64,000 nt of DNA from Pegoplata infirma (Eukaryota; Arthropoda; Insecta; Diptera; Anthomyiidae): positions 1,798,001 to 1,862,000 of the forward strand of contig OY992536.1 in assembly GCA_963921195.1 (NCBI GenBank). The letters are read 5' to 3'. The notes under the pieces were generated by a model. The model did not search any database. It saw only the letters and a list, made by a program, of their open reading frames with translations, and was not told where the DNA came from. The translations under genes were made by a program, and so were the position numbers. Shown one piece after another: positions 46,471 to 58,148 of the stretch; the stretch's first letter is position 1, and each line of letters starts with the position of its first letter.

Positions 46471-47389
46471 CGGTAGTTGCAACTAAATTTTGTCGGTACA
46501 CCTGTCTTTAATTAGAACAACTATAAAATTTGTTTGCCACAGCGAAATTTAGTAGCAGCAACCGAATTTTCAGTTAATACAACTGAAAAATTCATTTGGA
46601 AATTAATTTTTCACTATGTATTAATATTGACCCTAAAACACTATTAAAAAAGGAAAATTTGCTCCACTGTATTGTGTATATAAAAATACCAATTGTCATA
46701 AAATTTAGTCGACCCGAAAAAAGCAGGGGCACTTTAGCTATAAAAACTATAATTTAGTTATTATCGAATGCCTCATATGTATTAATATAGAATCTTAATT
46801 GAAGATTCATACTGAGTAATGTTTTGAATGATTAATTATGTGAAAAATTGATTTGTTTATACAATTTGGGTGGTTGGCCAAAAATGACGCATCTATCTCA
46901 ACACAAGACATCTTATCGCAACTACCACAAATCTTCAGCTTTGTTTTGCTCTATCAGATTTTGAGACAATAAACTGGAAATAAAAAATTTTAATTCAGTG
47001 CTCAGAGTGTAGACAGGTTTTACAATTTTAGATGAATTAAAAGAAAAAATTGATTTCATCTCTTGTTTATGTTTTACATCAACCAATAATGGTAACAATA
47101 ATTTTCGATTGTATTTTACTAAACTATAGAGTTTATTGAACTCTTTGTATCACTTATACATATATATATATTGAAATTTGTAATTTCATGTTACCTTATG
47201 TATATGGGTGAAATCAAAAAATGGCGGTGTTTTTTACCAAAAAATTTCTGATTCTTTTTGAAACGATATTGCTCAAATGCAAAACCAACCTTCTCGGGGC
47301 AACAAAAAGTAAACATACTTTACATGTTTCAATCATATCTGTGTAATATTTTGGCCGTAATCGCTAACAATACTTTACATTTTCAAAAA
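46471..47389. other. No recognisable gene
   Basis: Short repeats of CAACTGAA/GTTGCAACT type occur at 46440-46600. A (TA)n run lies at 47160-47172. Otherwise AT-rich. Confidence 0.35.
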
Positions 47390-48370
47390 TACTTGATGCG
47401 ACTGGGACGAGACCTTACGCAGTTTATTGCAATTGTTCTAGCACTCACAGATCTAGTCTCCAAACTTTTCCATCACATCAGGTTTTTGAGAAAAATGATG
47501 TCAAAGTTAAAAAAAATCGACGATTTGGGCGTTTTTGACAATTCATAGCGGATGAACCCGATGTGATAGCGACTTTAAAATAAGTCGAGGGTAAAGCATT
47601 AACATTGGTCTTGAGGATGCAGAATTCATTCGGTTAGTCGCATTAACCCTTAGGGTACCAATTGTCTTTTAATTATGCCTTATTCCCCAAATATGATTTT
47701 TTCTTGTACCAGTCATATAAAAAAAAAACTTGACGCACATGATTACAGTTATTCTCCTGGTCACAAATCCGATCTCAAAACTTATCCATTACATCAGTTG
47801 CTTTTTATAAGGTCTCTCCCACAAAAACTTTTTTTTCGATACTGAAGAATAAGACATCACTGAAAGACAATTGAACAGTTCATGCGAATAAGGACGAATA
47901 GACCATTTGTATAATTTTATATATGACGATAAAAACGCAGGAAACGGCTAAAAACTAATATTTTTTCCAACATTTTTGCATAATGCACTAATCTATTAAT
48001 GCAAAAAAGTTCACAAAAATATAAGTTTTAAACCGTTTCCTGCGTTTTTATCGTCATTTGTAAAATTATACAAATGGTCTATTCGTCCTTATTCGCATGA
48101 ACTGTTCAATTGGTGCCCAAAAGGTTAATGCGTCTGACCAAATGAGTTCTGAATCTTAAAGAGTATTGTTTAACCTTTAGCCTCGACTTATTTTTAAGTT
48201 CCCATCACATCGGGTTCATCCACTATGAGTTGCCAAAAATGCACAAAACTTCGATATTTTTTTAACTTAGAACCTGATTTGATGGAAAAGTTTGGAGACC
48301 GAATTTCGGACCAGCAGAACAATTTTAATCAAGTGTACAAGGTCAAGTCTCAGTCGCATTTTATACGTTC
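47390..48370. mobile_element. Foldback element around a MITE
   Basis: Left arm 47390-47660 (GATGCGACTGGGACGAGACC onward) is mirrored by 48115-48370. Both carry CATCACATCGGGTTCATC/GATGAACCCGATGTGATAG. The loop contains the MITE 47868-48112. ORFs 47258-47548 and 48225-48410 are antisense images in the arms. Confidence 0.65.
47868..48112. mobile_element. Hairpin MITE, CAATTGAACAGTTCATGC ends (245 bp)
   Basis: Near-perfect terminal inverted repeats of about 85 bp: CAATTGAACAGTTCATGCG, then AATAAGGACGAATAGACC and ACGCAGGAAACGG. Further copies lie at 57831-58148 and, as a half, 38541-38625. Confidence 0.85.
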
Positions 48371-48506
48371 GGTAGTGCATTTAACCGACAGAGTGACATC
48401 GCTAGAATAATAATATATAAGTATACTTTATAGGGTATCACGCCGATTTTTCAATAAGTTACAGACGGAATGACAAACTTATATATGAGACATTCCACAC
48501 AAAATA

Positions 48507-49732
48507 GGTTGTATTGAGTTTCTAATTTTCAAAACCTGGGCTTCGAAGGCGTGGCTAAATATTGAAAAATTGGTAAGATTTTTGTCCGGTTGTCTTGATA
48601 AATATTTATTAGGGATGTCGCGAATAGTGTATTCGCCATTTTACCGAATATTTACTATTCGGTATTCGGCTCGAACCGAATACGAATATTGCCGAATAGT
48701 TTCATTATTCATACGCCTGTATTTTATCTATGTAAAAAATTTAAAAAAAGTACCAGACTAAAAAACAACAACGCTTTTGTTGACACTATATTTTCTGTTA
48801 CCTTAACAATTCAAATTTGAATCAAGAGCTCATGTTTTTTTTGTACAAAAATCAAACTAAAATGACTACAAAAAAGAGTCAAACATAAATAAAGTATTAT
48901 TTTTAACAAATTTAAATTTTGCCGAATATTCGGCAAACTGTTACCGAATATTTATTTAACCGAATATTCAAAAAACATGCCGAATATGCCGAATACCGAA
49001 TAGTGACGAATATTCGCGACATCCCTAATATTTATCAATTTGAAATGGAATGCACCATAATCTAAAAAATTTTGCGTTATTGTGTTTTTTTTTTTATAAG
49101 CTATCGATTAAAAATTTTTATTTTGAAAAGTTTTTAGAACCCGTTCTGGAATTCCCATTTTTTTTAAAAAAGTCAATTTATCAAAAAATCCGGCCAATGT
49201 TTTTTTTTGTATGTTTAGATGTTTGTTTATCCACACAAGAAAATCGCATTTGAATATTGAATTAAATAATTTTCTTGTATATTCTTGTTTCAACATAGCG
49301 TATGTGCAACATTTTTATTTTTGCAAATATTTGTTACTCATGCGCTATGGTGAAACAACAAAATACAAATAAATTACAATATTTAAATACGATTTTCTCG
49401 AAAAAAAAACGAGCTTCTGTTTTTTTTTTGTGTGGATAGATAAACTGTAAACTAAAAAAAAAAGAAAAAGAAAAAAAGTGCCCGGATTTTTCATAAATTG
49501 ACTTTTTTTACAAAATTAAAAATTTCATAACGGGTTCTGAAAAATTATTCAATAAAAAATATACAAAAATTTAATTTTGGGATTTTGGTGCATTTCGTTT
49601 TAATTTGATAAATATTTAATCAAGGAAACTCGACACAAATTTAAAAATTTTTTCAATATTTAGCCACGCCTCTTAAGCCCAGGTTTTGGAAAATTTAAAA
49701 ACCCTATAGTTCCATATAGGGCTATCAATACA
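48507..49732. mobile_element. Foldback element interrupted by a hAT MITE
   Basis: The outer ends are GGTTGTATTGAG and the mirrored TATCAATACAACC. The arms pair through CCTGGGCTTCGAAGGCGTGG, TGATAAATATTTA, GGAATGCACC and TTATGAAATT/AACCCGTT blocks. The centre near 49310 is A/T-rich. ORFs in the arms are chance. One-arm homology also lies at 28305-28480. Confidence 0.7.
48610..49027. mobile_element. hAT-type MITE, 418 bp
   Basis: The ends read TAGGGATGTCGCGAATAGTG and CGAATATTCGCGACATCCCTA, with a perfect 8-bp duplication ATATTTAT (48602-48609, 49028-49035). The interior is made of CCGAATATTCGG-type palindromes. The 8-bp duplication and TAGGG ends support hAT. Confidence 0.92.
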
Positions 49733-50024
49733 ACCTTTTCAGAAATTCATGGGACACATGTTTTTTTGCTGGAAATTTGGTGTGAAATGCCTCATATACC
49801 CTGTACAGCGCGAAATATAGCCATAGGAAAAAAGGCCATATGGCCTGTGGCGTATAAAAGGGTGTCGAAGGCCTGGGCATTCCCGAACTGATTTCACAAA
49901 TTTCAGGATTTAGTATAAAATAACAAGCAAAAATATGAAAAAAGTTGTTTAAACAAAAAAAAAAACTATAAAAATAAAATGTTTCAGCTCAAAGCCTTGG
50001 CTTTTCTTTAAATTAAATTCTTCT
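49733..50024. other. Short repeat-derived spacer
   Basis: 49790-49870 holds a scrap like the start of a mini-me-like element (TATACCCTGTACAGCG, GGCCATATGGCC as at 52553). Confidence 0.4.
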
Positions 50025-50260
50025 TTATTTCCGATATTTCGATATTCGTCGAATATCATCCTCAGGAAATATAGTGGATTTTAATAAAAATATAAAATTC
50101 AAAAATTATAGTTGCTTATTACTCGTCATATAAAATTTGACTGAAATTTTAAATGACAAGTGATAAACAACTATAATTTTTGAATTTTATATTTTTATTT
50201 AAATCTACTATATTCGCTGAGGATGATATTCGACAAATATCGGAAATAAAGAAGAATATT
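50025..50260. repeat. 235-bp hairpin with hammerhead-like core
   Basis: TTCTTTATTTCCGATATTTC...CCTCAGG and the 3' half mirror each other almost to a central loop near 50144. On the minus strand 50065-50033 reads CTGAGGA, a 17-nt stem-loop preceded by one extra T, GAAA and TATC, resembling hammerhead core elements. The plus-strand arm lacks an 8-base part of that core. Confidence 0.7.
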
Positions 50261-51465
50261 TTATAAGGGTTCAAGTTGAAAAAAATGCAGAAGAAAAATT
50301 GAATTTCTTAAAATTATAAACATTTCTGGTATTTCCATACCAGTTTCAAACATTCCAGTTAGTGTTATTATCAGTAGGGTTTTAAATGTCGGTTTGTCTT
50401 GTTAATGGAAATTGGTTTTTATATATCGCTTTTTTACTTGTATAGTGTCAGAACTCAAAATATTTGATTTTGCAGAAAACACGTTTAAAGTTTACTATTG
50501 AAACTGGTTTTTAATTGAAAAAGGCCGGTACATAGAAAATGTACTTAATAATGGCGTGTACTCTTCTCAAACGGTGAGTTTAAAAGATATTAATACGAAT
50601 TTTTGACACAATATAAAGCACGATATAACGAATAATTCTGCATCATTTATATACACTATACAAGTAAAGGAGCGATATGTATGTGAATTTTTATAGTTTC
50701 TACAGAATACATTTTGACAATTTCCAATACTACAATTCTATTTCTAGCAATCTCAACCTCACCTCATACTTTCTTTCAACTTTTTTGTCTCTTACATTAT
50801 TTCCCAAGGTTTACCTGTTCTGGAATTGCAGACACAAACAAAGGAAAAAAGTTTTATTTTTAGAAATAAATAGGAAAGGTAAAATAAAAAACAACTATAA
50901 TTAAAAATAAAAACATTTCAGAATTAGAAAATTTTTCTGAAGGAAAATGTTTTCGAAACGGTAAATTTTTCTGCCAGAATATTTGTCAGAATCTCAAAAT
51001 TGTTGTCTCGGAAATACAAATGCCCTAACTCAATGTTTTAATTGAAAGTAAAATGAAGCAGAAACTAAGACACTTTTCATATTCAATATGTCTGAAAATC
51101 TGTGAATTATTCCATATACAAATATTTTGAAGCGCAATTTTCTCTTAATTGTTTAAAACTGTCTCCGAAACAGACACTTATTCTGTAAGAAAAATAAATA
51201 TCAGAAACGCCGAATTTGAAAAATGTTTGTTAATCAGAGAAAGAAAGATATTTATAAAAAATTCTACTTTTTCTATGGAGAAAAGCTTTTTCTGTATAAA
51301 ACTAATATTTATGAATTTTTCTTAGAAAAATGTTTTCGCAGATGTTTGATATTAAAAAATGCTTAAAATCTGAAACTTTGCTCATGGAAAAAATGTCTTA
51401 GAATCTGAGAATCTGTTTTAGAAAATCGGTCTCAAAATCTGAGTTAGGAAAAATGTCTTAAAATC
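50261..51465. other. No gene; diverged short repeats
   Basis: From about 50930 to 51465 phrases such as AGAATCTGAGAATCTG and GAAAAATGTCTTA recur; similar text lies at 57520-57720. ORF 50677-50904 has no features. Confidence 0.4.
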
Positions 51466-52062
51466 TCATAAGGGAAGTATCTCAACCCTTATGAACCGAT
51501 TTGCCTGAAACTTAAAATATATATTAAAGAGTCCATTTTAAGGTTGGGATGTCTCGGATTATCGGCCATATCGGTGTTTAAAAATTTCGTTGTCCCCTTA
51601 TGAAACCATGTGGACCTTCGGGAAAATTTTGATAACTTCCGAACTAACAGAAATATCATCTAGGGCAAAAAATACGGGTCGACTTAAATTTAATACAGAT
51701 TATTTGTTATCCATATGGATATTGTAGGTCTATATCTTCACATAAGTACCCCCCAAAATTTACACATTTTCCTAAATAAAATATTTAAAGAAGCCGAATT
51801 TTTACAAGATTATACCACCGTTGGATAAGCATTAAAAAAACCTTTATTCTCATATGAAAACATCACTTAGTTTCTTAAAAAGAAATGGCTGAAAAATCCA
51901 AAAAACGATTTTTTCGCCATTTTTTGACCCATGTTTTGAACCCCTAAATCCCCGATATGGCCGATTAGCCGAGACACCCCAACCTTAAAATTGTCTCTTT
52001 GATATATATTTTAAGTTTCAGGCAAATCGGTTCATAAGGGTTGAGTTACTTCCCTTGTCAGA
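51466..52062. mobile_element. Foldback MITE, about 600 bp
   Basis: AAGGGAAGTATCTCAACCC...GAACCGATTTGCCTGAAACTT is mirrored by TTTCAGGCAAATCGGTTC...GAGTTACTTCCCTT. The arms are about 115 bp and extend through GGTTGGGATGTCTCGG and its mirror. No ORF. Confidence 0.75.
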
Positions 52063-52139
52063 CTTCTTGAGTAAAAAAATATCACAGAATTTCCTCTCGA
52101 AATACATGCATCAAAATTCATTCTTATGCTTTTTGCACT

Positions 52140-52628
52140 AAAGAAATACAAGTTTATCATTATTTAACATTTTTTTTTTAATCCACGCCCACAAAAGGGG
52201 GACGGACCGAAAAAACGACATTTTCTAATTTTCTGGGTCCAAATGCAGGACTTTGAACTTCTTGTAGCATAAAAATGTTGCATTTGTTAAACAAAAACAC
52301 AAAAAATCATGTAAAAATATGGTATTTTTCCGAGGATGGTTAGTTCTTCAAGAGGGAACTTGTTTTCCCCTGGTCCTTTCCTCATTTACGAACTTAACCT
52401 GCCGTCACAAATTTTGGGAGTCTAGCTCTTTTATTTTGGACTGCATCGTGTTAACTACAGATGGAGAAAGGACGGACGAACAAATTTTTTAAACATTTTC
52501 AAATGTGCAAAATGTCATACTGGCATTATTTCCAACCGTGGTTGATAATAAGGCCATATGGCCTTATTGTCTATGGCTTTATTTCACCCCGCTATCCTCT
52601 ATCACTAATTGTAGAGGGTATAAAAATA
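52140..52628 (-). mobile_element. mini-me/DINE-1-like element, minus copy
   Basis: The minus strand starts with TTTATACCCTCTACAATTAGTGATAGAGGATAG near 52625 and continues through the AGCTAGACTCCC and GTTCAAAGTCCTGCATTTGG blocks seen at 54416-55125. Confidence 0.6.
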
Positions 52629-53170
52629 GCATTAGATATAAGGTTTGATGACATTTTTTGATTCCTCTCATATCTAGAATATTTATTTTTCCGTTTGATC
52701 AGTATTTATTTTGTTTTTTATTAGACAAAATTTTATTCTAATAAAATAAATAATATACAACCAATTTTATTGTATTAAAAAATTATTTATTTTGCTAAAA
52801 AAAATTTATATTCAAGGTTATCTTTAAGTATTATGCAAATCTCAACTAAACACAAACTAATACTCAAAGTGAAAGGTTTCTTAAAATTTTATTTCAAATC
52901 TATAGTTTTTTCCCCAAAAAGTTAAAAAAAATTTAAAAAGAATATAATAAATGGAGCTTTACCCTACAATTGGTGGTTTGAGTTTTTTGTTTTTCGAGAG
53001 ATCGAACGATATTAAATAACCAGTGCTGCCATTTCGCAAATAAGAAAAAGAACCGAAATCGTAGGAAAATGTATAAAATTTTTTGAAAAAATAATTAAAA
53101 GAACCAGAAGAAAATACTGAATATTTAAAAATTATTTCGAAAGTCAAAATAGAGTTACTATGGTGTCTAC
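52629..53170. other. No recognisable gene
   Basis: AT-rich flank of the LINE insertion. Confidence 0.35.
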
Positions 53171-54196
53171 TTTTTTTTTTTTTTTTTTTTACTTTGAGCC
53201 AACACTCAGGGGATGCCCCCTACTAATGCAATGCATTGTGTTGGTATTAGGAAAATAGGTTATGAGGAGAAGGAAATAGGGAGTAGTGTTTGTGGACATT
53301 TAATTTGAATTTTTCTAAATTATAGCTGACTGGGAAGACTTCTGCCGGGAGTTTATTCCACATACGGCTGGTTCGACCGAGAAACGAATTTTCTCTGTAA
53401 TGCGTTGTGCGAGACATTGGACAGTCAACAACGAACGGATGTGATCTGCTGGAAAGGCGAGTACTACGGGCATGCACCCGCGTCACAGGGATGAGTTCTC
53501 CCATTTCAGCTGAACACTTACCGTGGTAATATCGATAGAACAATGACGCACAACCCACATTCCGACGATGCTCCAATGAGTCAATAGAGCTGGATACCCT
53601 ACTGTCATTGATGAGCTTCAACGCACTCCTTTGCACCCGATCCAGAAGCTTCAAGATAGACCTTGAAGCACCTGCCCAGATATGGGAGTTGTATTCCATT
53701 TTCGGCCGGATATAGGCGGTATAAATAGTGAGGAGATCAGACGGGGTGAAGTAATTCTTGCACCGTTTTAAGAAACCAAGACACTTGAATGCTTCTTTCG
53801 ACACTTGAAAAACATGTTTGTTCCAACGAACATCACATTGGATTTTCATGCCTAGAACATCAAGAGTTTCTGATTCCTCAATAGCTATACCACCCATGGA
53901 TACAGATGACGCTGATTCCACAGGTCGTTTGTGGGTCAACATACAACATTGGGTCTTACGAGCATTAAAATCGACCCTATTCGCAAGACCCCACTCGGAG
54001 ATTTTCGTGAGGTCATGATTGAGTGTGTCATTCATGTTCCGCCTCATAGCTTCAACCTCAGTAAGGCTTGGTCTATGATTAAAGGAAAATGAATGACAAA
54101 TGTTGCTGTCATCTGCGAAAGAATAGATAGGATTGGAAGTTAGACCCAGGAGGTCGTTAAGAAAAATAAGAAAAAGTGTAGGAGAAAGAACAGAGT
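53171..54196 (-). pseudogene. 5'-truncated jockey-like LINE (C-terminal half of RT)
   Basis: The open minus-strand frame from about 54196 to the stop at 53247 has SVLSPTLFLIFLNDLLG, then the catalytic NPIYSFADDS (FADD at 54119-54108), a WNKHV...LGFLKRCKNYF thumb region, YTAYIRPKMEYNSHIWAG, RVQRSALKLI and, near the end, FLGRTSRMWNKLP. This is the usual end of jockey-group RT ORFs. There are no internal stops. The 3' UTR (about 55 bp) ends in 20 A (53190-53171). It is truncated at the 5' side inside RT and immobile. The same 3' UTR is seen at 28232-28293. Confidence 0.85.
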
Positions 54197-54415
54197 TTTT
54201 ACTAATTGTTAGTATTAAAGGGCCCTACAACGCGTTAGTCAATTTTTACTAACGCAGTTATAAAAAAACGGTAAAAAAATTTTAAAGCAAAAACCTACCC
54301 AAAACCGATTTTGACAAATTTTTTAATAAAAAAATTGGATCAAAAAAATATAATTATTGAGCTTGATGGCTGGCAATACTCTATTTTAGAAATTAAAAAA
54401 AAATATATACATTTA
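54197..54415. other. Poly-A/T flank of the LINE
   Basis: A reversible phrase, ACTAATTGTTAGTATTAAAGG, lies next to the LINE 5' end. No gene. Confidence 0.35.
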
Positions 54416-55125
54416 TTTTTATACCCCCCAACTACAGTATGGGTTGGAGAGTCATTCCGTGTGTAACGCATGGAAATATCGTTCGGGGACCCCCTTAAGT
54501 ATATATATTATTGATCAGTGATCGATTCTAAGACATTCTAGCGATGTCCGTCCGTCCGTCTGTCCATCTGTCCGTCCGTCCGTCTGTCCGTCCGTTTGTA
54601 GTTAACACGATACAGTCCAAAATAAAAGAGCTAGACTCCTCAAGTTTGGCACGAATATGTCTTGTGGTCCTAGGCAGGTTAAGTTGGGCAATGGGCAAAA
54701 TCGGACCTGGGGGAAAAAAGTTCCCCCTTAAAGAACTCAACCAACCTCAGAAAAAAATCACTTTTTACATGATTTTTTGTCTTTTTGTTTAACAAATTCA
54801 ATATTTTTATGCTACAAGAAGTTCAAAGTCCTGCATTTGGACCCTGAGAATTATAAAATGTCGTTTTTTTGGTCCGCCCCCCACCTCTTTTATGGGCGTA
54901 GAATAAAAAAAAAATTAAATTATGATAAACTTGCATTTCTTTAGTGCAAAAAACATAGGAATGAATTTTTAAACACATATTTGAGAGGAAATTTGTTCCC
55001 CCAAATCACCACGACCCCCCCCCCCAAAAAAAAATAAAACGCCCCGCATATTTTTTTATTTTTTTGCATGTTGGAGGGTATAAAAGATTTGGCATAGCCG
55101 AATTTAACACTCTTACTTGTTTTTT
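54416..55125 (+). mobile_element. mini-me/DINE-1-like element with long GTCY tract
   Basis: It starts TTTATACCCCCCAACTACAG and has a run of GTCC/GTCT units at 54545-54600. It ends GGAGGGTATAAAAGATTTGG, a CGGC-type hairpin and CTCTTACTTGTTTT. The 54528-54792 ORFs on both strands translate the repeat. Confidence 0.8.
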
Positions 55126-56331
55126 TTTTTTTTTTCAATTCAAATTTGCTATGTGTGTTTAAAAAAAAATTTTTCAAAAATGTAAATTTTACATTTTTAG
55201 GTGTCAAAAATAAGTTTCCAAATTTTTAAAAATTACTAACAAAAATTATTAAAAAATCGGTAAAAAAATCAGTATTCAGTAAATTCCAAGTTCAAAAAAT
55301 AACTAAATTTATACTGTAAAACTAAATTTATACTGTAAATTACTAAAAAAGTAGTAAAGTTAAAGTTATAACACTTTTACTGTATTTTTTACTGTAGTAT
55401 TATTTTGGGTGTAGTTATGTTTTATTAGCTTGAAACCAATAAAAACTAAAAAAAATATATAAAAATAATAACAAATAAATAAATAAATAAAAGAAGTCAC
55501 TAAAAAGTTATGCTAATATGTATGATCAAAACATTTATTTGCATTTATGCAAATTTTCAAGAATATCTTGAAAATGGTTAGAATAAATTTTGGCAATTCT
55601 AAAAACAAAAGAACGGCTACAAAATTCAAATAAACGCGTGGCCAGACAATCACTAATCTATAAATTTTATTAAATGACTGATTTATATTAAAACAGCGAA
55701 TAGAACGGTGGTGGTCGTTTTATTAATTGAGAAATAATACTGAATTTCGATGAGTGGATTTAGAAATTTATGCTTCAATAAGATAATAAATTGTTGTTGC
55801 TAACCAACTAAATTACGCACAGTGATACAAGAGTAACAAAAACAGGCGGATTTACTTGTGAAACAAATTTCGGATAACCGAGTCTATCTTGAATGACACT
55901 AAAAAACATTAAAGTATACTTCCTGACACAAAAAACCCTGAAGAGTTTTAAAATCTTAGTTTAACTTTTTATGCCCTACTGAAGTATTTTTAAACACCCT
56001 TTAGATTACATCCAAAAAATATTATTGGGTCATTTTGCGGGGCTGCAAAGCACAAAAGTATTTTGGCCACAGATGACCTTTATATTACACAATTATAACA
56101 ATTAAAAAAAGTCCAAATCAAAAAAAGTCGTGTAAAAAGATTGCGTTGACTTTAAATTGTCTTTAGAAGGTTCAAATACTCTGAAAATAATCCTTGAAAC
56201 TTTCATCACATTCTCAATAACCTCTCATGCATCTAAATCAGTGGTGCGCACACACATACTATAACATTAATGCTTGTGTTGGTAGTAGCAAGCGAAAAGA
56301 AAAGTGTACGTGTGTCGACAGCGCACAAGCA
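55126..56331. other. No recognisable gene
   Basis: AT-rich sequence. A near-tandem AACTAAATTTATACTGTAAA occurs at 55303 and 55319. No ORF of note. Confidence 0.4.
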
Positions 56332-56874
56332 GCATTTTTATACCCTCTAACCACAGTATGGGGGTATACTCACTTTGTCATTCCGTGTGTAACGCATCGA
56401 AATATCGGTCTAGGACCCCATAAAGTATATATTTTATTGATCAGTGATCGATTCTAAGACATTCTAGCGATGTCCGTCCGTCCGTCTGTCCGTCTGTAGA
56501 GGACACGATACAGTTCAAAATAAAAGAGCTAGACTTCCGAAGTTTGGCACGAATATGTCTTATATACCTAGGCAGGTTAAGTTCGGAAATGGGCAAAATC
56601 GGACCAAGGGGAAAAAAGTTCCTCCTTGGAGAACTAAACCAACCCAAGAAAAACCGCATTTTTTGCAGAGTTTTTTGTACTTTTGGTAAGCAAATGCAAC
56701 ATTCTTATCTCAGAAGAAGTTCAAAATCGCAAGGGGAAGGTGCCCCCTAACGTCTCCCACCAACCCCCCCCCCAAAAAAAAAGACGCCCCTGGATTTTTT
56801 TTAATATTTTTTTTTTACATTTTGGAGGGTATAAAAGATTCGGCACAGCCGAATGTAACACTCTCACTTGTTTA
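56332..56874 (+). mobile_element. mini-me/DINE-1-like element, close relative of 54416
   Basis: It has the 5' stem-loop TATACCCTCTAACCACAGTA...GGGGGTATA, the TTGATCAGTGATCGATTCTA block, a short GTCCGTCC tract (56470-56497), and the end hairpin ATTCGGCACAGCCGAAT followed by CTCTCACTTGTTT. Confidence 0.85.
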
Positions 56875-57830
56875 GCCTATTCCCGCGGAAAAAGGAATTA
56901 CAAAAATGTCCATCACTGATCTAAATCAAGATTTAAAGTGAATATTTTAAATATTTTCAAAACAAAAACTTCTCTGTGTACAATTTTCTGAACCCTTATA
57001 AATTATGTTTCTTTTAAGGTTCCAAAATATGAATAATTATAGAACGATCAAAATTTTTAATCCTAATTGGAACAAATTTGTCTCTTGTTATTGAACATTA
57101 AAAAAATTCAAAATATTTTTTTTTTTGACTTCAAAAGACTCAGAAAACAATAAGAGCACAGTTTTTTTAGAGTCTTTTATGAGTCATATAAGAGAGCTCA
57201 GAGTCATATAAGAGAGCTCAGAAAGAGTGACCAAAAATTACACATAAGGATATAATTTCTGAGCGTCTAAAGACTCTTTAATGAGTCTTTTTGAAGTATA
57301 AATGTACACTGGGTTTGTATTCAAATCAGGGATGTTAAATGGGGTTTTCAATTTTGTACCAATTTTCAAAATAAATTGTACTTTTTGGACCCTCACGGTA
57401 CCAATTTTTTTTTTATAAAAACTTTATTAAAAACACATAAAACTGTTAAATTCGGTTTTACCTGATCTTTTATATCCTGGGGCGCCAGGGGCGTTTTTGA
57501 ACAATTTTTTAGAATCTAGTGTGCAGAAAAATGTCTCAGTGTTCGATACTTTTTCTAGAAGAATAACTCTCAAAATCCCAGAATTTTTCGACTGGTATAG
57601 TAATCTGATTGTGAGTTTATGATCACGAAAAATGTACCTGAATGTGTGAACACGAAAAATGCATCGAGATCCAAAATTTCTCCAACGATAAAATGTCTCA
57701 GAATCTGCAATTAGTACTATCTTACTTTTTCTGTATGAAAAAGTTAAGTTTTTATCAATGGGTAATTGAGTGAAACTTCTGTAAAAAAATCGGAGACTTT
57801 TTCTTTGATAAAAGTAGGTAAGAATTTCAT
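56875..57830. other. No gene; short tandem repeats
   Basis: A perfect two-copy 20-bp repeat GAGTCATATAAGAGAGCTCA lies at 57180-57221. Minus-strand ORF 57427-57885 (152 codons) overlaps diverged repeats and the next MITE and is rejected as a gene. Confidence 0.45.
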
Positions 57831-58148
57831 CAACTGAACAGTTTATACGAATAAGGGCGAATAGACCACTTTTTCGAAAATACATTTTTCTGCATAAATG
57901 GATGTTTTAATAGAAAATTAAATAAAAAAAGGACTTTTAAAAATTGAAGTCGAATTTTAGGCATGTTCTCTTTCAAATACCTTACAAAAATTTTGTATAT
58001 GGGTGGAAGTGAGTTAAATCTTAAAGCTAATGCAAACAAGTTGAGAAAAATATTGTAGTAATTTTTAACCGTTTACTGCGTTTTTATTGTCCCTTGTAAA
58101 ATTCTACAAATGGTATTTTCGTCCTTATTCACATGAACTGATCAAGTG
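57831..58148. mobile_element. Hairpin MITE, relative of 47868 (318 bp)
   Basis: CAACTGAACAGTTTATACGA, then AATAGACC, is mirrored by GGTATTTTCGTCCTTATTCA and CATGAACTGATCAAGTG. More diverged than 47868-48112. Confidence 0.75.

Noticed and set aside
53171..53190. A 20-T run as an independent microsatellite
   Set aside because: It is the poly(A) tail of the minus-strand LINE.
57427..57885. 152-codon minus-strand gene
   Set aside because: It overlaps diverged short repeats and a MITE end, is rich in Phe and Arg as chance AT-rich ORFs are, and has no known motif.
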